In this document: positions 7,567 through 17,705 of the stretch, in pieces | Layout of the letters: each line of letters begins with the position of its first letter | Numbering within the stretch: the stretch's first letter is position 1 | Origin: JAVBLU01 sp031553225 | GTDB taxonomy: Bacteria; Bacillota; Clostridia; Christensenellales; UBA1750 | Direction of reading: 5' to 3' | Assembly: GCA_031553225.1 (NCBI GenBank) | Contig: JAVBLU010000056.1 | Location: forward strand, 1-34,439 | Length of the DNA: 34,439 nucleotides | Notes under the pieces: model-generated | Database searches by the model: none | Seen by the model: only the letters and a program-made list of their open reading frames with translations | What the model was told of the DNA's origin: nothing | Program-made: the position numbers and the translations under genes

Positions 7567-7574
7567 GGAGGAGG
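7567..7574 (+). promoter_or_regulatory. Ribosome binding site that sets the feoB start at a GTG
   Basis: GGAGGAGG lies 8 nt before GTG at 7583 but overlaps the start region of the upstream ATG at 7565, which has no site of its own. This favours the GTG. Confidence 0.7.
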
Positions 7575-7582
7575 AACCATCC

Positions 7583-9598
7583 GTGCGGATCGCCCTGGCC
7601 GGCAACCCCAACTCGGGGAAGACCACCATGTTCAACAACCTCACCGGCTCCAGCCAGTATGTAGGGAACTGGCCGGGCGTTACCGTGGAGAAGAAGGAAG
7701 GCCGCCTGCGCGGGGCAAAGGACGTGCTCGTGGTGGATCTTCCGGGCATCTACTCCCTCTCGCCCTATACGCTGGAGGAGGTCGTCTCCCGTAAGTTTCT
7801 CCTGCAGGAAAAGCCCGACGCCATTGTGAACATCGTGGACGCCTCGAACATCGAGCGCAATCTGTACCTCACCACGCAGCTGCTGGAGATCGGCACGCCG
7901 GTGGTTTTGGTGCTGAATATGATGGACCTGGTGCGCAAAAACGGCGACCGCATCGACGTGAAGGGTCTCAGCGGGGCGCTGGGCTGCCCGGTGATCGAAG
8001 CCACGGCCCTGAAGGGCGAGGGGAGCCTGGAAGCCGCCCATAAGGCCGCGGAGTTGGCCGCTTCCGGCGCGTCCAGAAGCGCGGGCGCGGTCTTTGACGC
8101 CCGGGTGGAGGGCTATATCAGGCAGGTGAGCGATGTCATCGGCCCGTACGTGCCGGGCAACCTGCGCTACTATGCCATCAAGCTTTTCGAGCGCGACAAA
8201 GAGATTGAAAGCGAGCTGGCCGCCATCCCCGAGCAGGCGCGGGGGCAGATCGAGCAGATCGTCGCCGCCGCGGAGAAGGAGATGGACGACGACGCGGAGA
8301 GCATCGTCACCGCCGCCCGCTACGACTACATCGCGGCGCTCCTGTCGGTTCACCTGCGCAAGAGTACAAAAGGGCTGTCCGCCTCCGACAAGATCGACCG
8401 GGTGCTGACGAACCGCGTTCTGGCGCTGCCCATCTTCGCGGTGGTCATGTACGCCGTGTACGCCCTGGCCATGATGGGCCCTGGGCTTATGCTCACCGAC
8501 TGGGTGAACGACGTGCTGTTTGGCAGCGTCATCCCAAACGCCGTGTCGGGCTTCCTGGAAAGCGTGAACTGCGCTGCGTGGCTGCAGGGCCTGGTGATGG
8601 ACGGCATCGTGGGCGGCGTGGGCGCTGTGCTTGGGTTTGTGCCGCAGATTCTCGTGCTGTTCTTCGCGCTCTCCATTTTGGAAGACTGCGGCTACATGGC
8701 GCGCGTGGCCTTCATCATGGACCGTATTTTTCGCAAGTTCGGGCTGTCGGGCAAGTCGTTCATCCCCATGCTCATCTCCACCGGCTGCGGGGTGCCGGGC
8801 ATTATGGCCACCCGCACCATCGAGAACGAGAAAGACCGCCGCATGACGATCATGCTCACCACCTTTATCCCCTGCAGCGCCAAACTGCCCATCTTTGCGC
8901 TGTTTGCGGGCGCGCTGTTCGGCGGCTCGCCCAACGTGGCCTTCAGCATGTACGCCATCGGCCTTGTCAGCATCATCACCTGCGGCATATTGCTGAAGCG
9001 GACCAAAAAGTACGGCGGCGACCCGGCCCCCTTCGTGATGGAACTGCCCGCCTATCACGTGCCTTCCCTCAAAGGCGTGCTCATCCACATGTGGGAGCGG
9101 GGCAAGACCTTCATCCAGAAGGCCGGCACGGTCATCTTGCTCACCACGGTGCTGATCTGGCTGCTGGGAAGCTTTTCCTTCGGCCTGCGGATGGTCCCCA
9201 TCGAGGAGTCGATCCTGGCCGGAATCGGCCGGGTGCTTGCGCCCCTGTTCATCCCGCTTGGCTGGGGCAACTGGCAGTCCTCCGTGGCGGCCGTGTCCGG
9301 CCTGATCGCCAAGGAGAACATCGTGGGCACCTTCGGCGTTTTGTACGGCATGCAGGACCTCTCGGACACCGGATCGGAGCTGTGGGGCAGCGTGGCCGCC
9401 ATCTTCAACGGCGTCACGGCTTACTCCTTCATGATCTTTAACCTTCTTTGCTGCCCGTGTTTCGCCGCCGTCGGCACGATACGCCGCGAGCTGGGCAGCT
9501 GGAAGCGGACGCTGGCCACCGTGGGCTTTCAGTGCCTGGTCGCCTACATCGCCGCCTTCCTCGTCTACATCGTCGGATCTTTGTTCATCGGGTTCTAG
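7583..9598 (+). CDS. feoB: FeoB, GTP-binding ferrous iron transporter
   Basis: A 671-residue FeoB, the inner-membrane Fe(II) permease with an N-terminal G domain. With the GTG start the G1 loop GNPNSGKT is at residues 7-14, followed by the FeoB-typical QYVGNWPGVTVEKKEG, G3 DLPG at 52-55 and G4 NMMD at 112-115. A helical spacer follows (about 160-255), then a membrane part from about residue 275 with the conserved blocks STGCGVPGIMATRTIENEKD and TFIPCSAKLPIFALFAG, two Gate-type regions, ending in hydrophobic helices. Length is normal to slightly short for the family. An ATG 18 nt upstream is in frame but lacks a ribosome binding site. Third gene of the feo operon, followed by the FeoB-associated Cys-rich peptide. 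Confidence 0.97.
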   Translation: MRIALAGNPNSGKTTMFNNLTGSSQYVGNWPGVTVEKKEGRLRGAKDVLVVDLPGIYSLSPYTLEEVVSRKFLLQEKPDAIVNIVDASNIERNLYLTTQLLEIGTPVVLVLNMMDLVRKNGDRIDVKGLSGALGCPVIEATALKGEGSLEAAHKAAELAASGASRSAGAVFDARVEGYIRQVSDVIGPYVPGNLRYYAIKLFERDKEIESELAAIPEQARGQIEQIVAAAEKEMDDDAESIVTAARYDYIAALLSVHLRKSTKGLSASDKIDRVLTNRVLALPIFAVVMYAVYALAMMGPGLMLTDWVNDVLFGSVIPNAVSGFLESVNCAAWLQGLVMDGIVGGVGAVLGFVPQILVLFFALSILEDCGYMARVAFIMDRIFRKFGLSGKSFIPMLISTGCGVPGIMATRTIENEKDRRMTIMLTTFIPCSAKLPIFALFAGALFGGSPNVAFSMYAIGLVSIITCGILLKRTKKYGGDPAPFVMELPAYHVPSLKGVLIHMWERGKTFIQKAGTVILLTTVLIWLLGSFSFGLRMVPIEESILAGIGRVLAPLFIPLGWGNWQSSVAAVSGLIAKENIVGTFGVLYGMQDLSDTGSELWGSVAAIFNGVTAYSFMIFNLLCCPCFAAVGTIRRELGSWKRTLATVGFQCLVAYIAAFLVYIVGSLFIGF

Positions 9599-9613
9599 AA
9601 TCGGGGTGTTTGC

Positions 9614-9769
9614 ATGGGTACGTTCATCGTGGCCGCCATCGTTGTGGCGCTCATCGCTCTGGCGATACGCTACGTGGTTCGCTCCCGCAAGAAAGGCGGC
9701 TGCGCCGGGTGCGAGGGGTGCGCCGGCTGCGGCGGGGGATGCGGGGCGCGCAAGCAGCAGGAAGGATGA
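9614..9769 (+). CDS. FeoB-associated Cys-rich membrane protein
   Basis: A 51-residue protein. An N-terminal hydrophobic helix (about residues 3-22) is followed by a basic stretch (RSRKKGG) and a cysteine cluster C-x2-C-x2-C-x2-C-x3-C, then a short polar tail. This is the pattern of the FeoB_associated family (PF12669-like), which sits directly after feoB in many Firmicutes and is proposed to help iron passage or delivery; its function is unproven. It starts 15 nt after feoB, with a weak GGGGTG site, and ends just before the operon terminator. Confidence 0.85.
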   Translation: MGTFIVAAIVVALIALAIRYVVRSRKKGGCAGCEGCAGCGGGCGARKQQEG

Positions 9770-9800
9770 AGGGCGCTTTGTTTATCGCATAACAGCGGAT

Positions 9801-9835
9801 AGGGCCCGGGACGGTAAGTCACGGGCCCTTGTTTG
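9801..9835 (+). terminator. Rho-independent terminator of the feo operon
   Basis: An 8-bp perfect stem (9801-9808 with 9822-9829) is followed by TTGTTTG. Its 3' arm lies inside the last codons of the convergent YjbR-family gene, so the element is shared with coding sequence. Confidence 0.75.
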
Positions 9836-10208
9836 CGCGGCGCGGTTGTTCGTGCGCGCCGTCTTCCACGGCGCGCTTTTGCGCCCGCGTCAGATTGTGA
9901 TAGATGAGGCGGTAGGACTGCTCCAGCAGCGCGAGGATCAGCTCGTCCGGAACGCCCTCGTTCAGGGGCACGCGCACGTACAGGTCGCGGCGCAGGTAGG
10001 CCGGGGGCGGGGTGATGCAGGGGTAGCGCGCGTGCAGCAGGTCGCCCTCCAGGGGCGCGCATTTCAGCGTGACGCTTGGCCGGGCCTCCTCGCCCAGATA
10101 GGCAAATATGCGCGGCCCCACCTTGGCCACGATGTCCTCGGCCCAGGGGTTGCACAGCCACGCGCCGGGCAGGGCGAGGCAGGCCTCTTTCAGTTTGTCT
10201 AAAGTCAC
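9819..10208 (-). CDS. YjbR/MmcQ-family protein
   Basis: A 129-residue YjbR (MmcQ-like, cyclic-fold) protein. I use GTG at 10208, because GGAGG lies 7 nt upstream; the open frame runs 44 codons further but without a ribosome binding site or family similarity. Family blocks: WAEDIVAKVGPRIFAYLG, then VTLKCAPLEGDLL, RYPCITPPPAYLRRDLYVRVPL and the C-terminal DELILALLEQSYRLIYHNL. Members adopt a CyaY-like fold and some are annotated as DNA-binding, but their function is unclear. It is convergent with the feo operon, and its last codons overlap the feo terminator. The end is rich in charged residues (RRANKGP). No promoter of its own was found with confidence. Confidence 0.85.
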   Translation of the reverse strand: MTLDKLKEACLALPGAWLCNPWAEDIVAKVGPRIFAYLGEEARPSVTLKCAPLEGDLLHARYPCITPPPAYLRRDLYVRVPLNEGVPDELILALLEQSYRLIYHNLTRAQKRAVEDGAHEQPRRANKGP

Positions 10209-10408
10209 CTTCCTACCTCCAATACCCCGTTTCTGCGGCGCGGGCGGTTCTTGGCCGCTGCGGGCTATTATGAATGCGGTTTTCGTACGATATATAGATA
10301 GCGACACGGCGAGGGCCGCATGGCCGGCCGCCGCGCGCATAGGCGCAAATGCCGTCCGCGGGAGCGTTTACCGCCGCACGCCCATATACTATACCGGGCG
10401 GCGCCCTC

Positions 10409-10437
10409 TTGTAAATACACAAAGAAGATGCTACACT
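10409..10437 (+). promoter_or_regulatory. Candidate promoter of the Hpt/HD-GYP operon
   Basis: TTGTAA (10409-10414) and TACACT (10432-10437) are 17 nt apart, about 40 nt upstream of the Hpt start. Each box matches four of six consensus bases. It sits in an AT-richer patch of an otherwise GC-rich intergenic region (10209-10476), which holds nothing else I recognise. Confidence 0.5.
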
Positions 10438-10476
10438 TAAAGACGCTTCCCGTGGGATAGTAACAGGGGTGACAGC

Positions 10477-10821
10477 ATGCAAGACCAATCGCGCTATATA
10501 GACGTGGAGGATGGCCTGCACCGCATCGCCGGCAACAAGGCAATCTACAAAAAGCTCCTCGCCGCCTTTTCCGCCAAGACAGGGTACGAGCAGCTGGCCG
10601 CAGATATGGCCAAGGGCGACCGCGAGGCCGCCACGCGGGGCGCGCACACCATCAAGGGCGTCGCGGCCAACCTTTCGCTTCCCGCGCTGCGGGAGGCGGC
10701 TTTTGCGCTGGAGACGGCGCTGAAGGCCGGCGAGGACGGCGAGGCGGAGCGCGCAAGCCTGCAAAGCGCCCAAGAGCGGACGCTTGCGTGCATCGCGCAC
10801 GTACTGGAGACGCTCACATGA
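10477..10821 (+). CDS. Free-standing histidine phosphotransfer (Hpt) protein
   Basis: A 114-residue, all-helical Hpt domain protein with nothing else attached. The phospho-accepting histidine is H57 in AHTIKGVAANL (56-66), followed by the usual second helix (LREAAFALETALKAG). The N-terminal YIDVEDGLHRIAGNKAIYKKLLAAF segment is also typical of Hpt domains that follow hybrid kinases. It passes phosphoryl groups between receiver domains in a phosphorelay. It overlaps the next gene by ATGA, so the two are translationally coupled. Both hybrid kinases in this window lack an Hpt domain, so this protein is a plausible shared relay (inference). AGGGGTGACAGC precedes the ATG. Confidence 0.9.
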   Translation: MQDQSRYIDVEDGLHRIAGNKAIYKKLLAAFSAKTGYEQLAADMAKGDREAATRGAHTIKGVAANLSLPALREAAFALETALKAGEDGEAERASLQSAQERTLACIAHVLETLT

Positions 10822-11903
10822 AGGACATAGTGCTCATTGTCGACGACATCGCCATCAACCGCATGATACTGCGCGAGATTCTCTGCCGCGAGTACGAATT
10901 GCTGGAGGCCTCCAACGGCCGCGAGGCCCTGGATCTGATGATGAACGCGCAGGAGCCCATAGCCGCCGCCCTTCTGGACATCGTTATGCCCGAGATGGAC
11001 GGCTTTGAAGTGTTGCGCGCCATGAAGTGCGACGCCAAGACCGAGCGTATCCCCGTGCTCATCATCACCGCCGAGGACGCCAGCGCCGTGGAATCACGCT
11101 GCCTGCACGAGGGCGCTGTGGATTTTATTGCCAAACCCTTCAACCCCGACGTGATCAAGGCGCGGGTGGACAACCACATCAGCCTCTCGCGCTACCAATC
11201 GGGCCTTGAGCGGCTGGTGGAGCTGAAAACACAGCAGCTGGAGCGCATCTACGAGCAGACCATGGAAACCTTGGCCACCATCATCGAGTACCGCTCGTTG
11301 GAGTCGGGCATCCACATCACCCGCACGCGCGAGCTCACGCGTCTGTTCATCGAGGAGCTGCTCACAAGGCCTGCGTACAGCCAGCAGCTGTACACCCTCA
11401 ACTACCGCTCCATCATCAAGGCCGTGGCCCTGCACGACATTGGCAAGGTGGGCATCGAGGACTCGATCCTCCTCAAGCCCGGCGCGCTTACCAAGGAAGA
11501 GTTCGAACGCGTGAAGCAGCACGCGGCCATCGGCGGGGACATCATCGATATGATCGCCAGGAACCTGGAAGACGACTCCATGTACCTGCGTCACTGTAAG
11601 GACATCTGCCTGTACCACCACGAGCGCTGGGACGGCAGCGGGTACCCGGCAGGCCTTCAGGGCGAGCAGATTCCCCTGTCGGCGCGCATCGTGTCCATCG
11701 TGGACGTGTACGACGCCCTGGTGAACACCCGCTGCTACAAGCCCGCCTATACGCACGAGGAGGCCGTCGCCCTGATCGCCAAGGGCCGCGGCACGCAGTT
11801 TGACCCGGGCCTTGTGGACGCGTACCTGGACATCGCCGCCCGCTTCTGGCAGATGGAGGACGCTTTGAACCGCGCCGATCTGGCCCGCACCGCGCAGGGC
11901 TAA
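10818..11903 (+). CDS. Response regulator with REC and HD-GYP domains (c-di-GMP phosphodiesterase)
   Basis: A 361-residue two-domain regulator. REC domain at about 1-122: acidic pair D9/D10, phospho-acceptor D54 in LLDIVMPEMDG, T84 and K106 (AKPF). A helical linker follows (about 125-165). HD-GYP domain at about 150-350: H166, HD at 206-207 with GK at 209-210 (LHDIGKVGI), HHE at 267-269 and GYP at 275-277, then VDVYDALVNTRCYK. All key metal and c-di-GMP residues are present, so an active phosphodiesterase that hydrolyses c-di-GMP to pGpG/GMP is likely. The ATG overlaps the stop of the Hpt gene (ATGA), so phosphorylation by that Hpt protein is the natural hypothesis. Cytoplasmic. Confidence 0.95.
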   Translation: MKDIVLIVDDIAINRMILREILCREYELLEASNGREALDLMMNAQEPIAAALLDIVMPEMDGFEVLRAMKCDAKTERIPVLIITAEDASAVESRCLHEGAVDFIAKPFNPDVIKARVDNHISLSRYQSGLERLVELKTQQLERIYEQTMETLATIIEYRSLESGIHITRTRELTRLFIEELLTRPAYSQQLYTLNYRSIIKAVALHDIGKVGIEDSILLKPGALTKEEFERVKQHAAIGGDIIDMIARNLEDDSMYLRHCKDICLYHHERWDGSGYPAGLQGEQIPLSARIVSIVDVYDALVNTRCYKPAYTHEEAVALIAKGRGTQFDPGLVDAYLDIAARFWQMEDALNRADLARTAQG

Positions 11904-11991
11904 GCGTGCGGCGCAGGCCCCGTTTCGCAGGCGCGCCCGCCGCCCGGCATCTTGCCTGGCAACCGCCGCGTAAGGCGGGCTGACGTAGAAC

Positions 11992-12036
11992 ACCAAGACG
12001 AAACACCGTCACCCGGTGTTTCGTCTTGGTTTGTTT
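11992..12036 (+). terminator. Very strong rho-independent terminator after the HD-GYP gene
   Basis: A perfect 17-bp stem (11992-12008 with 12014-12030), 5-nt loop and TTGTTTT tail. It separates the signalling operon from the convergent MBL-fold gene. Upstream, 11930-11976 has a weaker GC inverted repeat (GCCCGCC/GGCGGGC). Confidence 0.93.
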
Positions 12037-12113
12037 TGGCCAAAGCAACCGCAGGTACTGTTTATGCCCTGTGGAAAAGCGTTGCGCTGAGACGCGCGAA
12101 AAAATTGGGAATA

Positions 12114-12875
12114 CTAAAGCCAGGCTGAGAAGTAACCAAAGTTATGTGTACCGCTTCCATGGTGCAGCTTATTCTCGGCTTTCAGTTGCAAAAAAGCATT
12201 TTTTGTGTCCATCAAAATGGTATCCGGCACATCCAAATCGTGGTGTGCAGGGAATACCTTTTTTACAGGCAGTGCGGCGATTTTACGCAATGAATCCAGA
12301 TATGCCACAAGGTCGGTGGAGGGATAATGGGCAAACAGGGTTCCCGTATAAACAAGGTCGCCTGTGAACAGGTATCCTTTGTCCTTTTCATAAAAACACA
12401 TATGGCCAGGGGAATGGCCCGGCGTGTGCAAAACGTCTATTTGTCGGCCCCCGATGTCAATGTTTTCGTGGTCTGCTAAAACTCTTGACGGCTTGCCCTG
12501 AAAGAGTTCGTACTGCTCTACATCGAAGCCATTGGGCAAATCGCAATTCTTTACAATGTAAGCTTTGATTTGCTCCATTGTCAGGGGAAATACACCGCTA
12601 AGCCAGTTGATTTCAGCCTCATGTGCGCAAAAATTTGGAAAGTGTTTCAGCCCGCCAATATGGTCCCAATGGACGTGCGTGGCGACAGCGATAACGGGCC
12701 TGTCTGTCAGTTGGCAAACCTGCGCCTTGATATCCTCGATACCCAGCCCAGTGTCAATCAACAAGCTATACCGTTTGCCATTCAGTAGGTAACTATGTGT
12801 TTCTTCCCAATGCCTGTACTCGCTGATGCAGTGAGTGTCCGCGTCAATCTGTTCAATGGTGAACCAGTCCGCCAT
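12114..12875 (-). CDS. Metallo-beta-lactamase-fold hydrolase
   Basis: A 253-residue MBL-fold protein. I start at the ATG at 12875 (MADWFTIEQ), 8 nt after AAGGA. Zinc ligands are complete: H67, H69, D71, H72 in THVHWDHIGG, H154 in TPGHSPGH, D173 in LFTGDLVY and H211 in FPAHHD. The glyoxalase-II-like organisation and the absence of a signal peptide suggest a cytoplasmic hydrolase of a thioester or small ester; it is not a predicted antibiotic-destroying enzyme. Base composition is visibly less GC-rich (about half) than flanking genes, with codons such as AAA, TTT and ATT common, suggesting recent transfer. It is convergent with the HD-GYP gene and has no evident operon partner. Confidence 0.92.
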   Translation of the reverse strand: MADWFTIEQIDADTHCISEYRHWEETHSYLLNGKRYSLLIDTGLGIEDIKAQVCQLTDRPVIAVATHVHWDHIGGLKHFPNFCAHEAEINWLSGVFPLTMEQIKAYIVKNCDLPNGFDVEQYELFQGKPSRVLADHENIDIGGRQIDVLHTPGHSPGHMCFYEKDKGYLFTGDLVYTGTLFAHYPSTDLVAYLDSLRKIAALPVKKVFPAHHDLDVPDTILMDTKNAFLQLKAENKLHHGSGTHNFGYFSAWL

Positions 12876-13284
12876 TCCATTTGTCCTTTCCCGGGGCGCA
12901 TTATTTGTGCCGTGCCCAACCACGCAGCGTATCATTTTTCCACAGCTATACACGTTTTGATTATTCCCTGCCTATTGGGGAAGTGTAATGAGAAAACCAA
13001 ATGCAACACAGCGGGCATAGGTAGGGGTGCCCCCTTCCCCGAAGGCGGGGGGGGGGCGTCGATCGGGCTTTGCGGCTCTGTGTGCAGAGTTCTGGTAGGG
13101 CACCGCCGCTTAGCCGGCTGTTTTGCTGCGCACGACGCGCCTGAGCGCCGTGCGCGCCGCTGGCCAACAAAGCCGCCGGCCGGATGGCGCCCCGCTGCAT
13201 GCAAAGCATGAAGCCGCCGCGTGACAACCGCCCCCGCCGCTGACAGCCGCAGCGCGGGGGCTTTCCTGCGCCGTCGCAGCCCGG
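12876..13284. other. Intergenic region between MBL-fold gene and hybrid kinase 1
   Basis: About 409 nt with no gene I can support. The left part is AT-rich like the MBL gene and probably contains its promoter, but no convincing -35/-10 pair was found. The middle holds a run of ten G residues (13047-13056) preceded by C-rich runs. The right end holds a GC hairpin (13230-13261) near the end of the kinase gene. Confidence 0.55.
13230..13261. terminator. GC hairpin downstream of hybrid kinase 1
   Basis: An 8-bp stem (13230-13237 with 13254-13261) with a 16-nt loop. The T run (TTT) is on the plus-strand side only, whereas the kinase is read from the minus strand, so its role as the kinase terminator is uncertain. 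Confidence 0.3.
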
Positions 13285-16413
<3,129 letters not shown>

Positions 16414-16451
16414 ATTTTCACCTCATATATGAATGGACGAGATTCCTCGCT

Positions 16452-16480
16452 ATTGTACAGCAGCGGGGTGGGCGTGGCAA
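16452..16480 (-). promoter_or_regulatory. Promoter of hybrid kinase 1
   Basis: Read on the minus strand: TTGCCA (16480-16475) and TACAAT (16457-16452), spacing 17 nt. Both boxes match five of six consensus bases. It is about 40 nt upstream of the kinase start. Confidence 0.75.
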
Positions 16481-16913
16481 GCGTGCGCCCCCCTGCCCCT
16501 TGGTATATCGGAACAAGTTGGCCGTCGGCTGAGCGCCGGCGGCCCTTGCTGGTACACAGGGCGCTTGCCGCGGCGCTGCTACCTGCGAATGTAAGGCGAC
16601 GGCTAACTTTTATTCATCCGCGCAGATATGCTTTCCATGAAATCCAGCCCCCGTCAGTTTGAAAAGTATGGCGGTGGATCTATGGCGAAACGCTGCGCCG
16701 GCTTCGCCGGAGATCATGCGCTCAGTACCGTTTTCGCTGTTGTTCAGGGTGCGTCTATATACGCAGAGCTTATTGGGAAACCGATTATGATCAATACCCC
16801 CAAACCATCCATTTGAAACCCTCCGCAAAGATGCGCTGAGCATGTTCGTCATATGCCGCTCAGCGGCACGCAGCAAAAGCCGGTCGGCGTCAAGACAGGA
16901 CCCCGATACCTGC

Positions 16914-16942
16914 TTGGGTCGAACCGGCTTGTGTGGTATACT
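16914..16942 (+). promoter_or_regulatory. Promoter of the 17000 hypothetical gene
   Basis: TTGGGT (16914-16919) and TATACT (16937-16942), spacing 17 nt, about 57 nt before the GTG start. The 3' arm of a long inverted repeat lies in the spacer. Confidence 0.55.
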
Positions 16943-16999
16943 TGCTTTGCAAATCCGTGGAAGCGACAAGCTTATCTATCTTGTGCGGGGTGACGGGCA

Positions 17000-17590
17000 G
17001 TGCTTTTATATCACTATTTTGAGAATAGCTTCGGCCCCTTTGCGCCTCTTACGGCGCTCCCTGTTGAAACAGCCAGAGAAATTCTGACCGCTCAAAAGGC
17101 TGCCGGAAAATTTCGTAATCCCGACATAGAAGGCTTTTTGCTAAAGCGCTATGAACGAGACCGCAAACTGCGCGATATGTTCATCGAACACGGCGGCCAT
17201 CCGCAAAGGAAGAACCCTGTTTATATGTTTCTTGGTGAACACCGTCCATGGGAGACGGCTTACGAAAACCCCGCTGTAATAAAGATTCCCCTAAACGAAT
17301 TTGATCCTTTGACGGTATCTTTTACTTATGGAGATTCGTTTGCTGTTTTAAATCCGGCGCTATTTGGCGCTGAAGAGTATTGGAATAAAGTCTACTTCGC
17401 TGAGGAAGTCTTGGAGGTAATTGCACGCCGCGGCTTTCCGCCGCACGTTGAATATGACTTTAAGCGTGGGATTTTTCCCAAAGATAATCATATCAACAAT
17501 CACCTCAAATATGTGGAAGCGCACATTTGGGATGACGGCATTCTCAGCCGGTACCGCAACTTGTGGCTGGCTGGCAACACCCACGTGTAG
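17000..17590 (+). CDS. Conserved hypothetical protein, AT-richer than neighbours
   Basis: A 196-residue protein of unknown function. The GTG at 17000 is the first possible start, as an in-frame TGA lies 9 nt upstream; a weak GGGGTGA is nearby. The sequence opens with LLYHYFENSFGPFAPL, then an acidic/basic helical stretch with FLLKRYERDRKLRDMFIEHGG, then KNPVYMFLGEHRPWETAY, IKIPLNEFDPLTVSFTYGDSF and a C-terminal YVEAHIWDDG. I recall similar short Clostridial proteins with the same order of blocks (LYHYFE, GPF, GG-P-RK-PHYM-LG, P-EFDP-VSFTYGDSF, Y-E-Q-WDD), none with a known role. No signal peptide or membrane helix. Base composition is less GC-rich than the flanking genes, as for the MBL gene, suggesting later acquisition. 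No operon partner. Confidence 0.75.
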   Translation: MLLYHYFENSFGPFAPLTALPVETAREILTAQKAAGKFRNPDIEGFLLKRYERDRKLRDMFIEHGGHPQRKNPVYMFLGEHRPWETAYENPAVIKIPLNEFDPLTVSFTYGDSFAVLNPALFGAEEYWNKVYFAEEVLEVIARRGFPPHVEYDFKRGIFPKDNHINNHLKYVEAHIWDDGILSRYRNLWLAGNTHV

Positions 17591-17705
17591 GCGTCCGCCA
17601 CACCAGCCGCCGCGTGTGTCTCGCAGCCGCACACGGGGGGCCGGCAGAGCGCGCCGCGCACGCGCCCGGCGGGGTTTCCTGCGGCCTGCGCCGGCGGCCG
17701 CCCTT

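Larger units (their letters stand above)
16414..16999. other. Intergenic region between hybrid kinase 1 and the 17000 gene
   Basis: About 586 nt. It contains the minus-strand kinase promoter (16452-16480), a plus-strand promoter (16914-16942), an inverted repeat with arms at 16877-16884 and 16923-16930 that overlaps that promoter, and a small GC hairpin at 16855-16867. Short open frames exist on both strands but resemble nothing I know and lack ribosome binding sites. Composition shifts to AT-richer from about 16600 onward. Confidence 0.55.

Noticed and set aside
10209..10340. An N-terminal extension of the YjbR-family protein
   Set aside because: The ribosome binding site and family alignment start at the GTG at 10208; the extension is unlike the family.
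16877..16930. A possible tRNA-like or riboswitch fold
   Set aside because: GGTTCGA-like bases occur on the minus strand but no acceptor, D or anticodon arms fit, and no known riboswitch core is seen.
16610..16969. A 119-codon minus-strand frame in the kinase 1 upstream region
   Set aside because: No ribosome binding site, no similarity, and it covers a plus-strand promoter and inverted repeat.
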